Shown: positions 45,681-58,348, counted from the stretch's first letter. The stretch: 64,000 nt of DNA from Blumeriella jaapii (GCA_009599575.1 VWND01000076.1:372001-436000), one strand, 5' to 3'. Notes: generated from the sequence alone by a model not told the origin. Numbers and translations are program-made.

Positions 45681-45738
45681 GTACTGTACTGTATGTACTT
45701 GGGCCTCATACACATACAGTACAGTACATCCTGTACCT
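45681..45738. repeat. GTAC/ACAG palindrome cluster with inverted arms
   Basis: GTACTGTACTGTATGTAC on the left and CATACAGTACAGTACATC on the right are inverted copies separated by about 15 bp; they could fold into a stem of roughly 15 pairs. Confidence 0.75.
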
Positions 45739-46566
45739 CGCTCGAACAGGGGAAGTGCAGTCTCTCGGATATACTTACAGTACTTGTATCAGAACAAGGA
45801 GTCGGCTCATGCTCTTGAAATTATAAGAACTTGCACTTGAACCGAAGCCGCTTGATCCCACCATCGTTCACCACGAGAATCAGATCACACACCACAGGTA
45901 GCCAAGTTTCTGCGGTTGGGGCATCTCGACGAAACAACAACACCTACAGTACTGTACCAGTTTTCAGGGTAGCCATTCCCACCTCCAAATCTCAAAAGCC
46001 AAGGCCTTCTTTGATTGATACAGTAACATGCAGGTGGGTCGCCGGACAATGCACACCAACTAGCCCACGCAATCATGGTGTATCCCGAGCAGTATGGCCA
46101 GGCCTCCAAACGAAGCATCAGCAGGAGTGCAGTGTAGGGTCGAATGTCGGCTCGGCAGCTCACTGTTCTCGAGCGTGCGACCAGTTGAACGAGAAAGTGA
46201 ACTGCGCTCGGAACGGGAGCCTCTCGTGAAGATCCAGGCACGTAGAGAGAACTCGCGATGCTGGTATGCGACCTGGCCTCAAGTGTAGTTTGTGTCCTTG
46301 CTCCGAACCTTCTCACGAACACGGCTCAGGTCCATCACCACCTACACATGTGTGCCTTGGGCTGGGCTGCTTGTTCCCACCCTTAGGGCTACGGGGACAG
46401 ACAGTTCAAAGGCCCGTAGAGAAGCGTGACGTAGCAAATGCAGAAAGAAGCAATTCGTGCTAATGGCTCGGGGAACACGGCCAAAGGCATATAAAGCCTG
46501 AATGCTGAGCAGTTCTCCGAGAACGTGGCACGCCACCGTACAGCTCATGTATGTCGTCGGTACGAG

Positions 46567-46629
46567 GTACTGTTCTGTAAGTACATTGTAAGGTCCAGAC
46601 AGTACAGTACTTACTTACTGTACTGTACA
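46567..46629. repeat. GTAC/ACAG palindrome cluster with inverted arms
   Basis: GTACTGTTCTGTAAGTACAT on the left, then AGTACAGTACTTACTTACTG and TACTGTACAT on the right. Confidence 0.7.
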
Positions 46630-47194
46630 TATAAGAAGGCAAAACGACCTTAGACACGATGTTGTATCCCGGGAGTTGCCAATGCAAGCTTGCTGGTAGG
46701 GATGAGATCGGCTTGACCAACTAGCGTATCCTCTCATCCCATCCGTTAATCCTCCACCACAACTTTCCTCCCGAACATATTCCCCCCCTCCTCCCAAACG
46801 ACAAACCCACATCTCCTTCGACGATAGCCACGTTCATATTTCCTGGAACGACAAAGTCGACTGCACGGCAAGCTTTCAGCGTTAACGATCGTGTCTGCGC
46901 CTCCCGTCTGACAACGACATCATAGCCTCGTCTTCTCTCAGTCCTAATATCATTTCTGGGTTGGCCGACACGCATACCTTTGCACCCACCGCAACGCCGT
47001 TCTCTTCCATACTTTTGGATCTCAGCACCACGACCAAGCCATCCGACCTCTCCAAAATTAATCTGATGGGTCGGAAACTTGTCGTCGTTCGATAGCCTTG
47101 TACTTCAGCGCTTCTCGCCCGCTCATCTTGCGGGAAGCGCTTCAATTCCACGGTTGGAGAGTGGCGGTAGAAATACTCGGTGAACAGTAAAGCC

Positions 47195-50100
47195 ATGGCG
47201 AAAGATGGCTCTCGTCGATCAAGCGCCGCGCCTTCGACTCAGATCGATCCGCCGCGTGGGAACAATCAGGATGGCCAGGCGCAAGAATCACAGCAAACTG
47301 GTGGAGCTGCCGCAGACACGGCTGAAGATGGCCCATTGAGAACTGGCCTGGCCAAGTCATCTACTACGAACGGGGCTCATTCACAAGCAGCCGAGTCGCA
47401 GCCCATGTCAGCGTCCGATTCGATATCTTCGAACCCGTCCACAAGAGAGGCAGCTTCGAGTACTACAGGCCCAGCGCCTACCTATGGGACGCGATCGCGC
47501 AATCGAACAGGAAATTCTCGGCCGAACTATGCGGAAGACAAGGAATTGGACGCAGAGTTTGAAGTTGCATCATCCGTCAAAGGCACTGGGCGCAGATCCA
47601 AGATAGTAGATTCTTCTGCTTCGACAGACAATGGACACGCTCCGTCAAGGAATGTGAGTGGGATGGAGCCAATTAGTTCTCCTGCGATACAGGCACATCA
47701 CAAGGATCAGATCCCCGGCACATCTACCTTTTCCGCCATCCCAACAGGAGTCGGTACGCAATCAAAGAAGAGAAAGGCGGCGGCTCAGGCGACCACACAA
47801 CTACACCCACCGTTACCGACACAGGCTGTGACTCGGCGAGCTAGCACGGCCGTGTATATGGGTTATAATGTAGAAGATTCGAATATGCTGAGTTTCGAAA
47901 GCTGTGGGGGTCGCTTGAAGGATGGAAAACTTGTGGCTGACGATGGAACGGTTCTTCAGGTTAATGGTAAGAATCCAACCCAATTTGCTGGAAATCCGTG
48001 ATTCGGAATCTGACATGCCATAGATCATGCTTACCTCGTTTGCGAGCCCCCGGGCGAACCATATTATTTGGGCCGTATCATGGAATTCCTTCATGTGAAC
48101 AACGATCCTACCCAGCCAATTGATGCTCTACGGCTGAATTGGTACTATCGTGCTAAAGACATTGGTAAAAGTATCAGCGATACTCGTCAGATATTTGCGT
48201 CCATGCACTCAGATGTCAGTCCTTTGACAGCACTCCGAGGAAAGTGTCAAATCAAGCATAAGACAGAAGTCGAGAAGTTGGACGACCTCAGGAAAACAAA
48301 AGACTGTTTCTGGTATGAAAAGCTGTATGACCGTTACATCCACCGCTATTTTGATGTCATCCCGACCAGCCATATCATCAATGTGCCTGCAGAAGTAAAA
48401 AAGGTCCTGGATGAAAGATGGAAGTTTATTATCGTCGAGCCTGGCCGCGGAAAGGAGCTAACAAGCGCTGTCAAAACCTGTAAGACTTGTAGCAAGTATT
48501 GTGCAAGGTGAGCTTCATATATTCGATGATTTGATCGTTGCTAACACCGTTGCAGTAACGATTCAGTCGACTGTGCTGTGTGTGGCAACACCTACCATAT
48601 GAGCTGTGTCAATCCTCCGTTGCTGAAAAAGCCATCGCGAGGATTTGCCTGGGCATGCGCCCCTTGTAGTAAAGCAGAGGAGAAAAGACTTCAGGCGCGC
48701 CATACCCCAAATGTTAACGACGTTGAGGAGGAAGAGACTAATGAGGAGGATGGAGAAAGTCACGAAGCTGCGGGCGATGAGCTCGACACTGATCTAACAA
48801 GTCCAGTTTCCAATGAAATCGACGCATCTCTGCATTCCGGTACTGCTGAGCAGAAATATCAAGCGAGTTTGTGGCAGTGGCGTTATCTTGGTCAACATTG
48901 CAAAGTTGAGGATGCTTTGGACTACGACGATCGAATCCACCCTAGGGCGAGCTCGCGCCTCGGTCCACGACACCAAGCCAATGTCCTTCCCTGGCCAGGA
49001 CAGCCAGTAGAGTACGTCAAGCCCTTACAGGTTAAGAGGAAGTATATGAAAGGAGGTGGGAACAAGAAGGATTCCAAACCTTCGAAAGAAGCACTCGCTG
49101 TTATGGAGGCCAACAAGGCTGCGCAAGAGAATCGTCCAAAATGGGTCATGGATGAGCCAGTGGGCTACATTCACCGCGGAGAAGACTATGAGCCCGATGA
49201 TCCGAATTGCACAGCCGAGCTTCTTTATAAGCTTCCCGAAACGATGGAGGTTGGTGGAAAGATGATCAGCGAGTCCAATTCAGGTGAATACATGGTACCT
49301 CCGCGAGAGCAGGCAATCTTCGACTACATGGGTCGAGCTGCACAGCTCGCAAGACCCAAAGGCCTGCCAGATTTGTCAACTAACATGCTGGATGTTGCTC
49401 TTCATACGTTACACCGCAACGGGTACAATGTGGAACAGGCGCTTCATGCTTTGCAAAACACCGACAAAAAAGCTTTCAAGGAGCCTGATTTGACTGCACA
49501 AGAGCTCAAAAAGTTCGAAGATGGTGTTGCGAAGTTCGGGTCTGAGTGGCACAGCCTCAAGAAACATGTGAAGACTGTCAGCGCCGCGAACATCGTTCGG
49601 TTCTACTACACTTGGAAGAAAACCGAGCGAGGGAAGCAGATATGGGGCAATTACAAAGGTCGGAAGGGCAAAAAAGAAGCGAAGAGAGCCGAAGCTACGG
49701 TCGGGAAGTTACAAGACGATGTTGCCGACGAGAATGACGATTCTGCGTTTGACAATGAGAAGGCCTTCCATAAGAAGCGGTCTTTCCAGTGCAAATTCTG
49801 CAATACAAGAGAATCTCGACAGTGGCGACGAGCTCCTAACACCGCTGCCGGAACCATGATCTCAGACAATCCAGGTGGCAAAACTTCAGGCAAAGACAAG
49901 AGTAATCAATTCATGGTTGCATTATGCAGAAGATGTGCGGAACTTTGGCGGCGATATGGCATTCAATGGGAAGACATCGACGAGGCAACTAAAAAGGGAC
50001 CTTATAAGAGGAAAATCGACGAGGAGTTGCTCAAAGAGCTTGTGGCAGCAAATGAGGTCCAGAACCAGCCTCCGGTTATTATGCCTCTGGCGCCCGCAAC

Positions 50101-52458
50101 GAATGGACCACCTGCTCCAGTTATAATCAGTCAACCAACCGGTCCTGAGCCACCTAGGAAAAGGCTGAAAGGCGTAGCTGACCGAGACTCGACCGATCCC
50201 ACATTGGACCCAGCTCCAATTGTAGGACCAAAGAAGAAGGCTGTTCCTGAAAAGCCTATAGGACCGCCACCGCCGCCAGAACCTCCAAAACCTCCAAAAC
50301 CTCCAAAGGCCAAGCTGCTCCCTTGCGCGATCTGCCGTGAGATGGAACCTTTAGGCGACCAACATCTCTCATGCAAAGAATGTCGAATGACTGTGCATCG
50401 GAACTGCTATGGTGTCGTAGGGGAAGCTCGAAGTCCCAGCAAATGGGTCTGCGATATGTGCTCCAATGACAAAAATCCCCAGGTTTCAATTGTAAGCTAG
50501 ACCCGGTTACTGAGCCTGATATAATGCTAACATTCCATAGCAATATAAGTGCACTCTTTGTCCTATAGAGTTCACTGAGCATGACTTTGTTGAGCCTCCT
50601 AAAGTTTCGCACAAGAAAAAATTGGAGAAGGATCGTGAGCGTGACCGGATCGAGCGCGAAGCTGCTCAAAAGGCGGCAGATTATTTCCGGAAAAGACAAG
50701 AGGAGATGAACAAACCCGTTAATCCCCGCGAGCCTTTGAAACGGACGGCCAACAACAACTGGGTTCATGTCACCTGTGCGGTCTTTACCCCAGAAGTAAA
50801 ATTCGGCAACGCAAAGGCTTTAGAACCATCGGAAGGAATCCCCTCGATACCTACAGCAAGATACGATGAGACGTGTAAAGTCTGCAAAACGAGCAAGGGT
50901 GCATGCGTGAGCTGTCAGGCATGCAAGGCACCAGGTAAGTCAAGTCCTCCAGGCTGAGAACGTGATGCTAATATCTCCAGTGCACGTCGAATGCGCCCAT
51001 CAAGCAGGTTATATCCTTGGTTTTGACATCACGCCTGTGAAGGGATCTCGCCGTGATCTAGTTCCAATTGTCAACATAAAAGGAGACGTTGGAACCATGA
51101 CTGCGGCCGTGTGGTGCAAAGAACACGTTCCCGCCAAAACTATTGTACACCGCATGCAAGACATCGTAGATCAGGAGACTGGCGTCAATGCTCTGCAGCT
51201 CTACGTACAAAAGTTCAAGCAAGCTGATCTAACATTGACTGGAACGGTTCGCAAGGCAACGCTCGTCAACCAGTCCACAAAAGTTCTTAATCCTCAAGCC
51301 TCAGCTGCCTCGACCTCTAATAGACGAACCTCAACGATAACCGGTGCCAACGGTAGCACCGGGAAAGGTTCTGTGTCTCGTGTAAAGACAGAAGATGTTT
51401 CGACGGACCTGGCGTCGATCTCCAAAAGTACTCCGCGGAGGATTTGCACCACCTGCGACATCGATGTAAGCCCGAAATGGTGGCCGTTCTCTTCAGATCC
51501 ACCCAAGCAACCATCTGAACCTCCAGGCGAGAACCACATAGAGCTGAACGGCGAAAGTGGTCATACAAGTGAGCTGCCTCTCACCAAGAGCCATGGGACG
51601 AACGGCTCTGTTGAAGAAGCCGGAGGCACAAATGTGGCTTTAGCAGCAGCAGCTTTGCACCGAAACCCGGCCAAAGCTATGGCTCTTACAGAATTTCAAT
51701 GCCACCAGTGTCATTTCGATAAAGTTCAGAAGCCTTCTCACACGTCACCCCTACCTCCCGCACCTCGAGATTCATCACGACCACCACTGGGCGTCTCATC
51801 TCCTGCAGTTCCGATTTCCGATCCAGATGTCAGCCAACCAGCACCATCTCCACAGGTGTGGCCTCCCCATCCTCCGTCATATCCACCAAATGGACCGTCC
51901 TACAATTGGCCACGACAGTCTCCTGGGCCCCAGCCCGGGCACCTTGGGCACTTGATGAATGGCAACCATTCTCCGCTAGGCAATCCTGGACATATGCATT
52001 CTCACACTGAGCAAACCCACTATCGACAAGCCACTCACGGCTTACCTCCGTCGCCTCGTCAGAATGGATATCACCCACATGCTCCAAATGGCTACCGACC
52101 GCCTTCGCCACGCCATAATAGCATTGGATCTCCAACACTCCACATGCAGAATGGTACTTATGCATCATACGCAACGACAAGACCGCCACCTCAACACTTA
52201 ATTAATGGTGGTTCACCGCCCAGAGCACCCGAACACCCATTCTCACAGCCCAGCGCACCGATGCATCCTCGACAATCATATGGACCACCTCGCGGTAGTC
52301 CACCAATGTCTCATGATTCGCACCCTCAAGGCCGAGACGTCATAAACCAGCAGAACAACAACAGCGGGCGGCCAGACAGCCGCAACAACGGGCGGCCAGA
52401 CAGCCGCATCAACGGCGGCGCGAGCGCAAGCCCGTCTTTGCGGAATTTACTTTCTTGA
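47195..52458 (+). CDS. SNT2: Snt2-type chromatin regulator (BAH, PHD, SANT, GATA-like finger, extended PHD)
   Basis: Five exons, 47195-47966, 48024-48507, 48556-50491, 50541-50934 and 50981-52458, close exactly to 1687 residues. After a disordered Ser/Thr-rich N-terminus comes a BAH domain (DHAYLVCEPPGEPYYLGRIM and on), then PHD1 (DCAVCGNTYHMSCVNPPLLK), an ELM2/SANT segment (FEDGVAKFGSEWHSLKKHVK), a GATA-like CxxC finger (CKFCNTRESRQWRRAPNTAA ... LCRRCAELWRRYG), PHD2 (CAICREMEPLGDQHLSCKEC) and an extended PHD (CTLCPIEFTEHDF to AVWCKEHVP). The C-terminal 450 residues are Pro/His/Ser-rich. This domain order is that of yeast Snt2, which with Ecm5 and Rpd3 forms a histone-binding co-repressor; orthologues in plant pathogens affect conidiation and virulence. 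An in-frame Met at 47180 five codons upstream is an alternative start. Confidence 0.94.
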
Positions 52459-53193
52459 AAAGAACCTGTATTTTTGTACTATTCCGTTCTCATATAATGT
52501 GTATGAATTGGGAGCATCGGCTGGCTTTGGGATCTAGCATGGAGGAGGGTTTGTTTGAGCGCGGCGTTACAGTGATGTGCGATGTTGTATGTATGAGTAG
52601 ATCCTCGAAAAGGCGCTAGATCCGCGCTTGCTTCGGAGTGTAAATCAATAGATCCCTTTCACACATGATATGTCCTGAATTTGCTTTCTGCGCGATCCCC
52701 GTCTAGTAAAAGCCCAATGGATACAACCTCGTCAAGAATACGTCAAAATAAGCTGGGTTGGAGCTGACTCGGAGAATGCCACCGTGTTGTGGCCTGAAGC
52801 CTTAGGGCCCTACTAGGGGCACAGACTAGGCTCCCAAGCCTTTCTAGAGAATACATCCCACTTCTACAGTACCAGAATAACTTGACTCACTTGACTCACC
52901 GGGAAAACTGCGGTGATTTTGACGCAATCCAGGCCCGAGGCTCTCCAAGAAGTCACGCTTGGATCTTGGCATTGAAGGAGTATATATGCAGGGGACTCCC
53001 CCCTCCCTGGATATCAACTATTCCCAGCTATTTTCACAGTACAAAATCCTTTAAACCACAGTGTTCACAACCACTTCGCATCACCAAGACAATCCAACCA
53101 TCCTACGAGAAGCGCTTCCCCTCTCCCAATCGATCTGTCTATTGCAACTTATCAGTCATCTTTATTCGTCTTCCGATCGACCTCTCGAACAAG
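52459..53193. other. Intergenic, 0.7 kb
   Basis: Snt2 3' flank and leader of the next gene. A frame open from 52882 continues into the next CDS, but its residues before 53194 look like untranslated leader: no motif and many Ser, Pro and Thr from a TATC/CAAC-rich stretch. Confidence 0.45.
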
Positions 53194-53772
53194 ATGGATA
53201 AGGAACCTAACATCCGGACGAATCTCGGAAAGCCAATCGTGTTCTTTGATTCCCACCCCGAAGAGCAAGAATCATACTTACACTCTTACTGGTCCGGCTT
53301 GAAATCAAATCTGAAAATTGCCTGGACCGGTGAGGTTCCCAAGTTCCACGAAACCGGTGTCCTACGGCTGTACTTTTACACGCAAGAAGGCAGGATAGGG
53401 CACAAGGACTACGAGCTTCGCGAGTACGAGAAAGTGAAGGAGGATTGGCAGAAGGCCTTGGAGCTGCCGGACGTCCGGAGGGCGGTGATCATGGGTTACA
53501 GTGGGCAGAACCCGTACACGTTGGGCAACAATCCGTGGGTGGAGAAGTTCAAGAGGGACAAGAAGAACCAGGCGAGGGCGGAGGCGCTGAGGAAGAAGCA
53601 GGACGAGGCAAGGACGGTGACGAGAAAAGACAACGATGTGGGAAATCTAATCGATTTTGACGATATCATTACGCAGACCGAGATGGCGGAGGAGCAGAAG
53701 GAGATCGCGGAGATGGAGAGGCGGCGGGAGAGAGAGGGCTCTTCGGAGCATGATCGCTTGCTCGATGTTTGA
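53194..53772 (+). CDS. Uncharacterised 192-residue protein
   Basis: Single exon. The start MDKEPNIRTNLGKPIVFFDS at 53194 is preferred to the Met at 52882 because coding character begins there; the longer option would be 296 residues. The N-terminal two thirds look globular (SYWSGLKSNLKIAWTGEVPK, then ELREYEKVKEDWQKALELPD). The C-terminal third is a charged helix rich in Lys, Glu and Arg (RAEALRKKQDEARTVTRKDN and EIAEMERRREREGSSEHDRL). No signal peptide or membrane segment. I do not recognise the family. Neighbours (Snt2 and an FAD oxidoreductase) do not suggest a role. Confidence 0.7.
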   Translation: MDKEPNIRTNLGKPIVFFDSHPEEQESYLHSYWSGLKSNLKIAWTGEVPKFHETGVLRLYFYTQEGRIGHKDYELREYEKVKEDWQKALELPDVRRAVIMGYSGQNPYTLGNNPWVEKFKRDKKNQARAEALRKKQDEARTVTRKDNDVGNLIDFDDIITQTEMAEEQKEIAEMERRREREGSSEHDRLLDV

Positions 53773-54322
53773 CCTTGAAATCAAGATGTTGAAACGATCT
53801 TTTGGCCCGGGCAACGACTTGCATTCGACTTGGAAGGTTCGGCTACTTTTCACACCGAAGAAGATTTAAGAGAGCAGGTCCATGAAAAGGCTAGGTAGTC
53901 TTCTGAGCCCAGCGAGTCTTTGGGGGCAGGAGACCTGTAGAGTAGTACTGTACGTACGGCTTTGCTGGTAGGTAACAGGGGAAATGTGCGTCCCTGTCAG
54001 CCCACCAACATGGGGTTGGTTAGGAAGACATGCTCTGACAAACAAATTACAAATCCTGACCCTCCTGCTCCGCGACTCCGAAACTTCGTTGTCTGCCGAC
54101 ATGTAAGTTTGAAGCAAGAATGCAAGAATCTCAGTGGCTGCCGTTAAGCCCGGCTTCGCTATCTCAGGAGAAAAGAGGCCTAAGCAATTTCGGGAGATCA
54201 TTCTAGCGTACCAGATATAAACAGATCATGTCCCTCACTCGCAAGTTCTCTGTACGCACATCTCGCCTATTCAAACGTCACAGTCAACAGACCACGGAGT
54301 ATCGACGCAGCGGTTTTCCACA
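53773..54322. other. Intergenic, 0.55 kb
   Basis: Contains TAGTACTGTACGTACGG near 53944 (GTAC/ACAG motif). An upstream ATG at 54228 opens a 63-codon frame that overlaps the next gene's start in another frame. Antisense frame 54201-53866 has no family motif. Confidence 0.45.
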
Positions 54323-55588
54323 ATGGCACCAAGAACTATTGTCATTCTCGGCGGCTCATACGGAGGGATCAGCACCGCCCATAGATTGCTCAAGCAGTCT
54401 GCTAAAACCGGAGAAGTAAAGATCATTTTAGTGTCGCCGTCCACCCACATCTACTGGAATATAGCATCGCCTCGTGGGATCGTACCGGGACAATTTCCCG
54501 ACGAGAAGCTATTCCAGCCGTTCCTGCCTGGCTTCAAGCAATATGGAGCCGGTTTTGAATTTGTTCAAGGATCCGCCGAGAAACTCGATATCGCGGCCAA
54601 GACCGTCTCCGTACTCGCTGCCGGTGTAGAGAAGGACATCACGTACGACGAATTAGTCCTGGCAACAGGCTCTGACGCCAAGGGCGATGTACCCTGGAAA
54701 GGCAAGGGAACTTACGAAGCAACTCGTGATGCGTTGCATCTTTTCCAAGGAAAAGTAAAGGCAGCTGAGTCGATTGTGGTTGGAGGTGCCGGCGCGACGG
54801 GAGTCGAGACTGCTGGAGAGCTGGGCTTCGAGTATGGGAAGATCAAGAAGATTATTCTTGTAAGTCCTCGAATCTCTCGTCCATAGTAAATGCTGTAGCA
54901 ACGCACATTTCGTATTTCAAATACTGACAATCCCGATTTGTCAGATCTCAAGCGGAGCCACGGTGCTCGAAGGCACTCCCGCGAGCGTCTCCAAAACAGC
55001 CACAAAGCAACTCCAATCCTTGAATGTCGAGATCCGCACCTCCACCAAGATCTCCGGAGCCGAAACCACACCCGAAGGAAAAACCCAGCTGACGCTTTCC
55101 AACGGCGAGCAGATCACCACAGATCTTTACCTTCCCACCGCAGGACTGACCCCCAACTCTTCGTACATCCCCCAGGATCTGCTCAACCCGAACGGCTGCG
55201 TGATCGTCGACGAGTTCCTGCGCGTCAAGGGCACGACGGACGTCTGGGCCGTGGGCGACGTGTCGGCGGTGCAGAGAGCGCAGTTTATGCACGCTGACAA
55301 GCAATCCACGCACGTGGCGAAGAACATCGGGCTGGGCCATCTGTCGAAGCCGTTAGTGCCCTACAAGGTCGACGAAAAGCGTGAGTTCCACCCACCCTCC
55401 CTGCCGGCTGGAGAGGAGTCTGTTCTGACATGCGGTTAGTGATACTCGTCACGCCGATCGGCCGGAAGGCAGGAACAGGACACATGGGAAATATCAAGTT
55501 TCCCTCGTTCGTCGTCGCCTTGGTGAAGGGCAAGACGTACTTCGCGCAGAACTTGGGCCCGATGGCGAACGGAACAGCTTTCAAGTAG
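54323..55588 (+). CDS. FAD-dependent oxidoreductase, AIF/AMID (NDH-2-like) family
   Basis: Exons 54323-54859, 54945-55380 and 55440-55588 join for 373 residues. The Rossmann FAD motif is at the N-terminus (TIVILGGSYGGISTAHRLLK), the NAD(P)H-binding motif is near residue 153 (SIVVGGAGATGVETAGELGF), and the C-terminal FAD motif is VWAVGDVSAVQRAQF. Size and order match the fungal AMID-like branch of apoptosis-inducing-factor homologues rather than mitochondrial AIF, which is longer. It should be a soluble or lipid-droplet/outer-membrane NAD(P)H oxidoreductase; the acceptor (for example a quinone) is inference. The 63-codon upstream frame starting at 54228 overlaps this start out of frame and might lower its translation. 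Confidence 0.9.
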
Positions 55589-56278
55589 AGCCTCTTTGCG
55601 TGGCTGTGATTCATGCTATTTGCTGCCTACCTGTTTTCGTTGCGTTTCAGCGTTTCATACAGATCAACATTCTCGTTTCCTGGTCTGGACCTCGCTTGGC
55701 TTTGTTGGAGTGAGGAGCCATTTATTGGGCGTCTATGAGCATTAATGGCTTCATAGCTTTGACGAGGGCTCAGAATGGATCAAGCTAGCAGTATTAGTGG
55801 TCTGCTGAAGTACCTCGTATTGAACAGTTGGTAGCCAACTTCCTTCTTTTTTCTCTCTCAGGGTTTACCTTGAGTCGTCAGCGAGCCCGCGCTTTGGATA
55901 CCGAGTTATGTGTTAATGCACTCTCCTCCTTTCCATTACCTTCGATCGCACCCGTGGTAAAAAACCGAATCCAGATTCGTTGAGACTCGCACTAAGTCTT
56001 GGTTTCAAGGACATACTGTAGTACACTCTGTGAAAGGCAAGCTAAGGAGATTCAATAACTGTTACTCATCAGTGGGCTTCGAATCTTCATCAACGTGAGA
56101 CAACTACCCAAGGTACTCTCGCCAACCACCAAGGGGCAATTACAAATTACAAGAAAGAGGTTGATAGCTAACTAATATGCTATGTTCAGAGTCAATCGGT
56201 GCCTCTTTCTTCAAAGATATCATCCAGATGAATGCGCAGCCCAGCGCAGCAATGCGTTTCCAAGCAAAGGATCTCAGC
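55589..56278. other. Intergenic, 0.7 kb, convergent 3' flanks
   Basis: Between the 3' ends of the oxidoreductase (+) and the RTC4-like gene (-). TACTGTAGTACAC lies at about 56015. A plus-strand frame at 56177-56471 is antisense to the RTC4-like end and is rejected. Confidence 0.45.
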
Positions 56279-57978
56279 TCATACCTCAGGGTCTTCCGAG
56301 CCAGTATCATCGGGTACTTTCTTCCTCACCACATCCTCGATCTCCTCGTTGAGAAGTTCTCCAACCTCAACACTCTCTGACAGAATCTTCCTCGCTTCCT
56401 CGGCATCAACTTTCATGTCCTCCTGGATCAACAGTACAGTGGCCTCGGGAACCAGAACAGTCTGCACGTAGGCAGTGTAGCCTCTCGCAGACATTAAAGG
56501 ATCCTGCACCATCCGCTTCTTTAACAGTGGCGTAAACTTGTGGAAGATGTTCTCTGAGATCAACCTCAAGCCACGAGCACCATAGTACCCAGGCGTCAAG
56601 TTGGAAGTCATCTTCCTCAAGTTTCGATCCTTTCCTGCGTCCACCTTCTTGTTCAGGCGATCGCGATAGTGGGACTCTTGTCCATTGATCAGTTTCTTGA
56701 TGAATGCGTGGTGCTTTGAGATGCGAGAATCAAGCTTCTCCCAGTCAATTGTAGGATATTCATTTGATTCCCAATCTTCCTCTGCGGACTTTACTCGATG
56801 TGCCCTGCAGAATCTCTCCTGGGTGCGTACGTTCATGTGACCGGATTTGCTATTTTCTCTAATCACGCCGGGGCTGACATGGGCCCCACACATCGGACAG
56901 CGAGACTGTTGAGTCATGCTGAGGAGGAAGTCATCATCATCATCCTCGGCATCCATAGTAAGTGGTTCGAATTTGCCTCGGTCTTGCTCTACCAGCTCTT
57001 GGGCTTTGGAAACGATTTCGCTGTCTAACCCAAGATCCAATGACCTGAAAACTTCTTTTCGCTTCTCTGGAGAGTCGTACGTAAGAGGTTCTTTTAAAGC
57101 TTCAGGCAAAAGAGGCTTACGATGGTCATCTTCAGAGTCGTCAGAGTCATTTATTTTCCACTTGTTTTTGACGAAGGTCGCCTTTGACTCGTTATCTTTA
57201 ACTGGAGAAGAGCTTGGCAAAGTGAATTGTTTGAAACTCTTTTCATTTTCTGCGTCGGATACGAGAGACGGGGAAGATAGAGGAGAGCTTTGAACGTTGA
57301 AAGTCTTGAGGCTCGTTCGTGAAGACGTATTGGATTTGACAGTAGCTTTCCGTCGTCAGCCGACCAACCCAGCCCAACATTTAGGGGTGACAAACTTGCA
57401 GACTTCTTTCTTGGCACACGGAGTGTTGGTAGCTGCTTGCCATATTGTGATTTGACCCGTTTAGCTGGACGTTTGATGAATCCAAGGGCATCAGTCATAC
57501 CCGACCCAAGCTTAGTTGCCTGCTCCTCACTCTGCCTCGTGATATTGTAAGTAGGGTCGACCGAAGCGCTAACTGGGCTTGTTTTCAAGTCCCGATTTCT
57601 TTTGCTCGCTCGCCTCCTTGTGACATTATCCTTGCTTGATGCGATCGGCTTGCCCCTGGGCTCTGATTCCTCTCTCTCCGTCTTTGGGCTGAAGGTCGAC
57701 TTCCGTATGTCGGCAAAGTTGTCGTCTTCGGAGTCAGACGAACTATCAGGCGGACGGTTGACATTCTCCTCTGCTTCCTCTTTCGTCCGGGGCCTCTTCA
57801 TCTCTGGCGTGCGTCTCGTGGCAGAAGCTCCAGACAGCATTTTCGAGGGCAATAAGGTCGGCGGAGCAATGTTCTGGTGCAGAGACTGATGTCTATAATC
57901 GGCTCGATTCAGACCCGCGCGCCTGTTCCACTGACCATTTCCAAGATGATAGATGTTGACATCCGACGGCCGGCTCAT
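56279..57978 (-). CDS. RTC4: RTC4-like domain protein
   Basis: Yeast Rtc4 was named in a screen on telomere capping; the biochemical role is unknown. Start MSRPSDVNIYHLGNGQWNRR at 57978 is chosen over the in-frame Met at 58134, which would lie in the divergent promoter. The N-terminal ~200 residues are basic, Ser-rich and disordered (KRPAKRVKSQYGKQLPTLRV). A short intron of about 50 nt near 57350-57400 leads to TVKSNTSSRTSLKTFNVQSS and PLSSPSLVSDAENEKSFKQF. The C-terminal RTC4 domain includes a CxxC pair (SRCPMCGAHVSPGV) with later Cys/His (ERFCRAHRVKSAEEDWESNE), likely a zinc site, then YPTIDWEKLDSRISKHHAFI and YYGARGLRLISENIFHKFTP. The end, SEDPEV, overlaps a GTATGA donor-like sequence, so a further 3' exon is possible. 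Confidence 0.85.
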
Positions 57979-58348
57979 TGGCAAAGAACGACGCGTCGTC
58001 TCGGAACAGTTTAAATGATGTGGTGTGGCATTCTCACCGACTTCCAAAGAAAGTTCTTGAGCCGGGCTTTCGATCCCGAAATAGCCAGAAACCGGAAGAA
58101 GGAGAAAAGAGGTCTGTTCAGCGTTGATCCCCAACTTGCTGAGGCCACAGGATGGTTGACAAGATCTGTTTGCTTGAAGTTGTATCTTCTCACTGTAGGT
58201 ACTTTTTCATCCCACTTCGCACTAGACCCTGAAAGCTAAAAATGGCCCGTGCTCAAGCAACCCCACGGGAACCAGTTGGTTACTCGGATCTTACCAAACT
58301 AAGTCACAGCATCTACAAGTCCTCTATCCAATAGCCACTTTCTCCAGA
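57979..58348. promoter_or_regulatory. Divergent promoter, RTC4-like (-) and dynamitin (+)
   Basis: 370 bp between divergent starts. No clear TATA box or named element was seen. Confidence 0.5.

Larger units (their letters stand above)
44859..47194. other. Intergenic, 2.3 kb, no supported gene
   Basis: May include a first exon of the helicase (44958-44830). The remaining frames show no family motif. It contains GTAC/ACAG clusters at 45507-45531, 45681-45738, 45946-45958 and 46567-46629, one of the densest groups in the window. The last few hundred bases are the leader of the Snt2 gene. Confidence 0.4.

Noticed and set aside
52882..53193. N-terminal extension of the 192-residue protein from an upstream Met
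   Set aside because: The extra 104 residues have leader-like composition and no motif; coding character begins at 53194.
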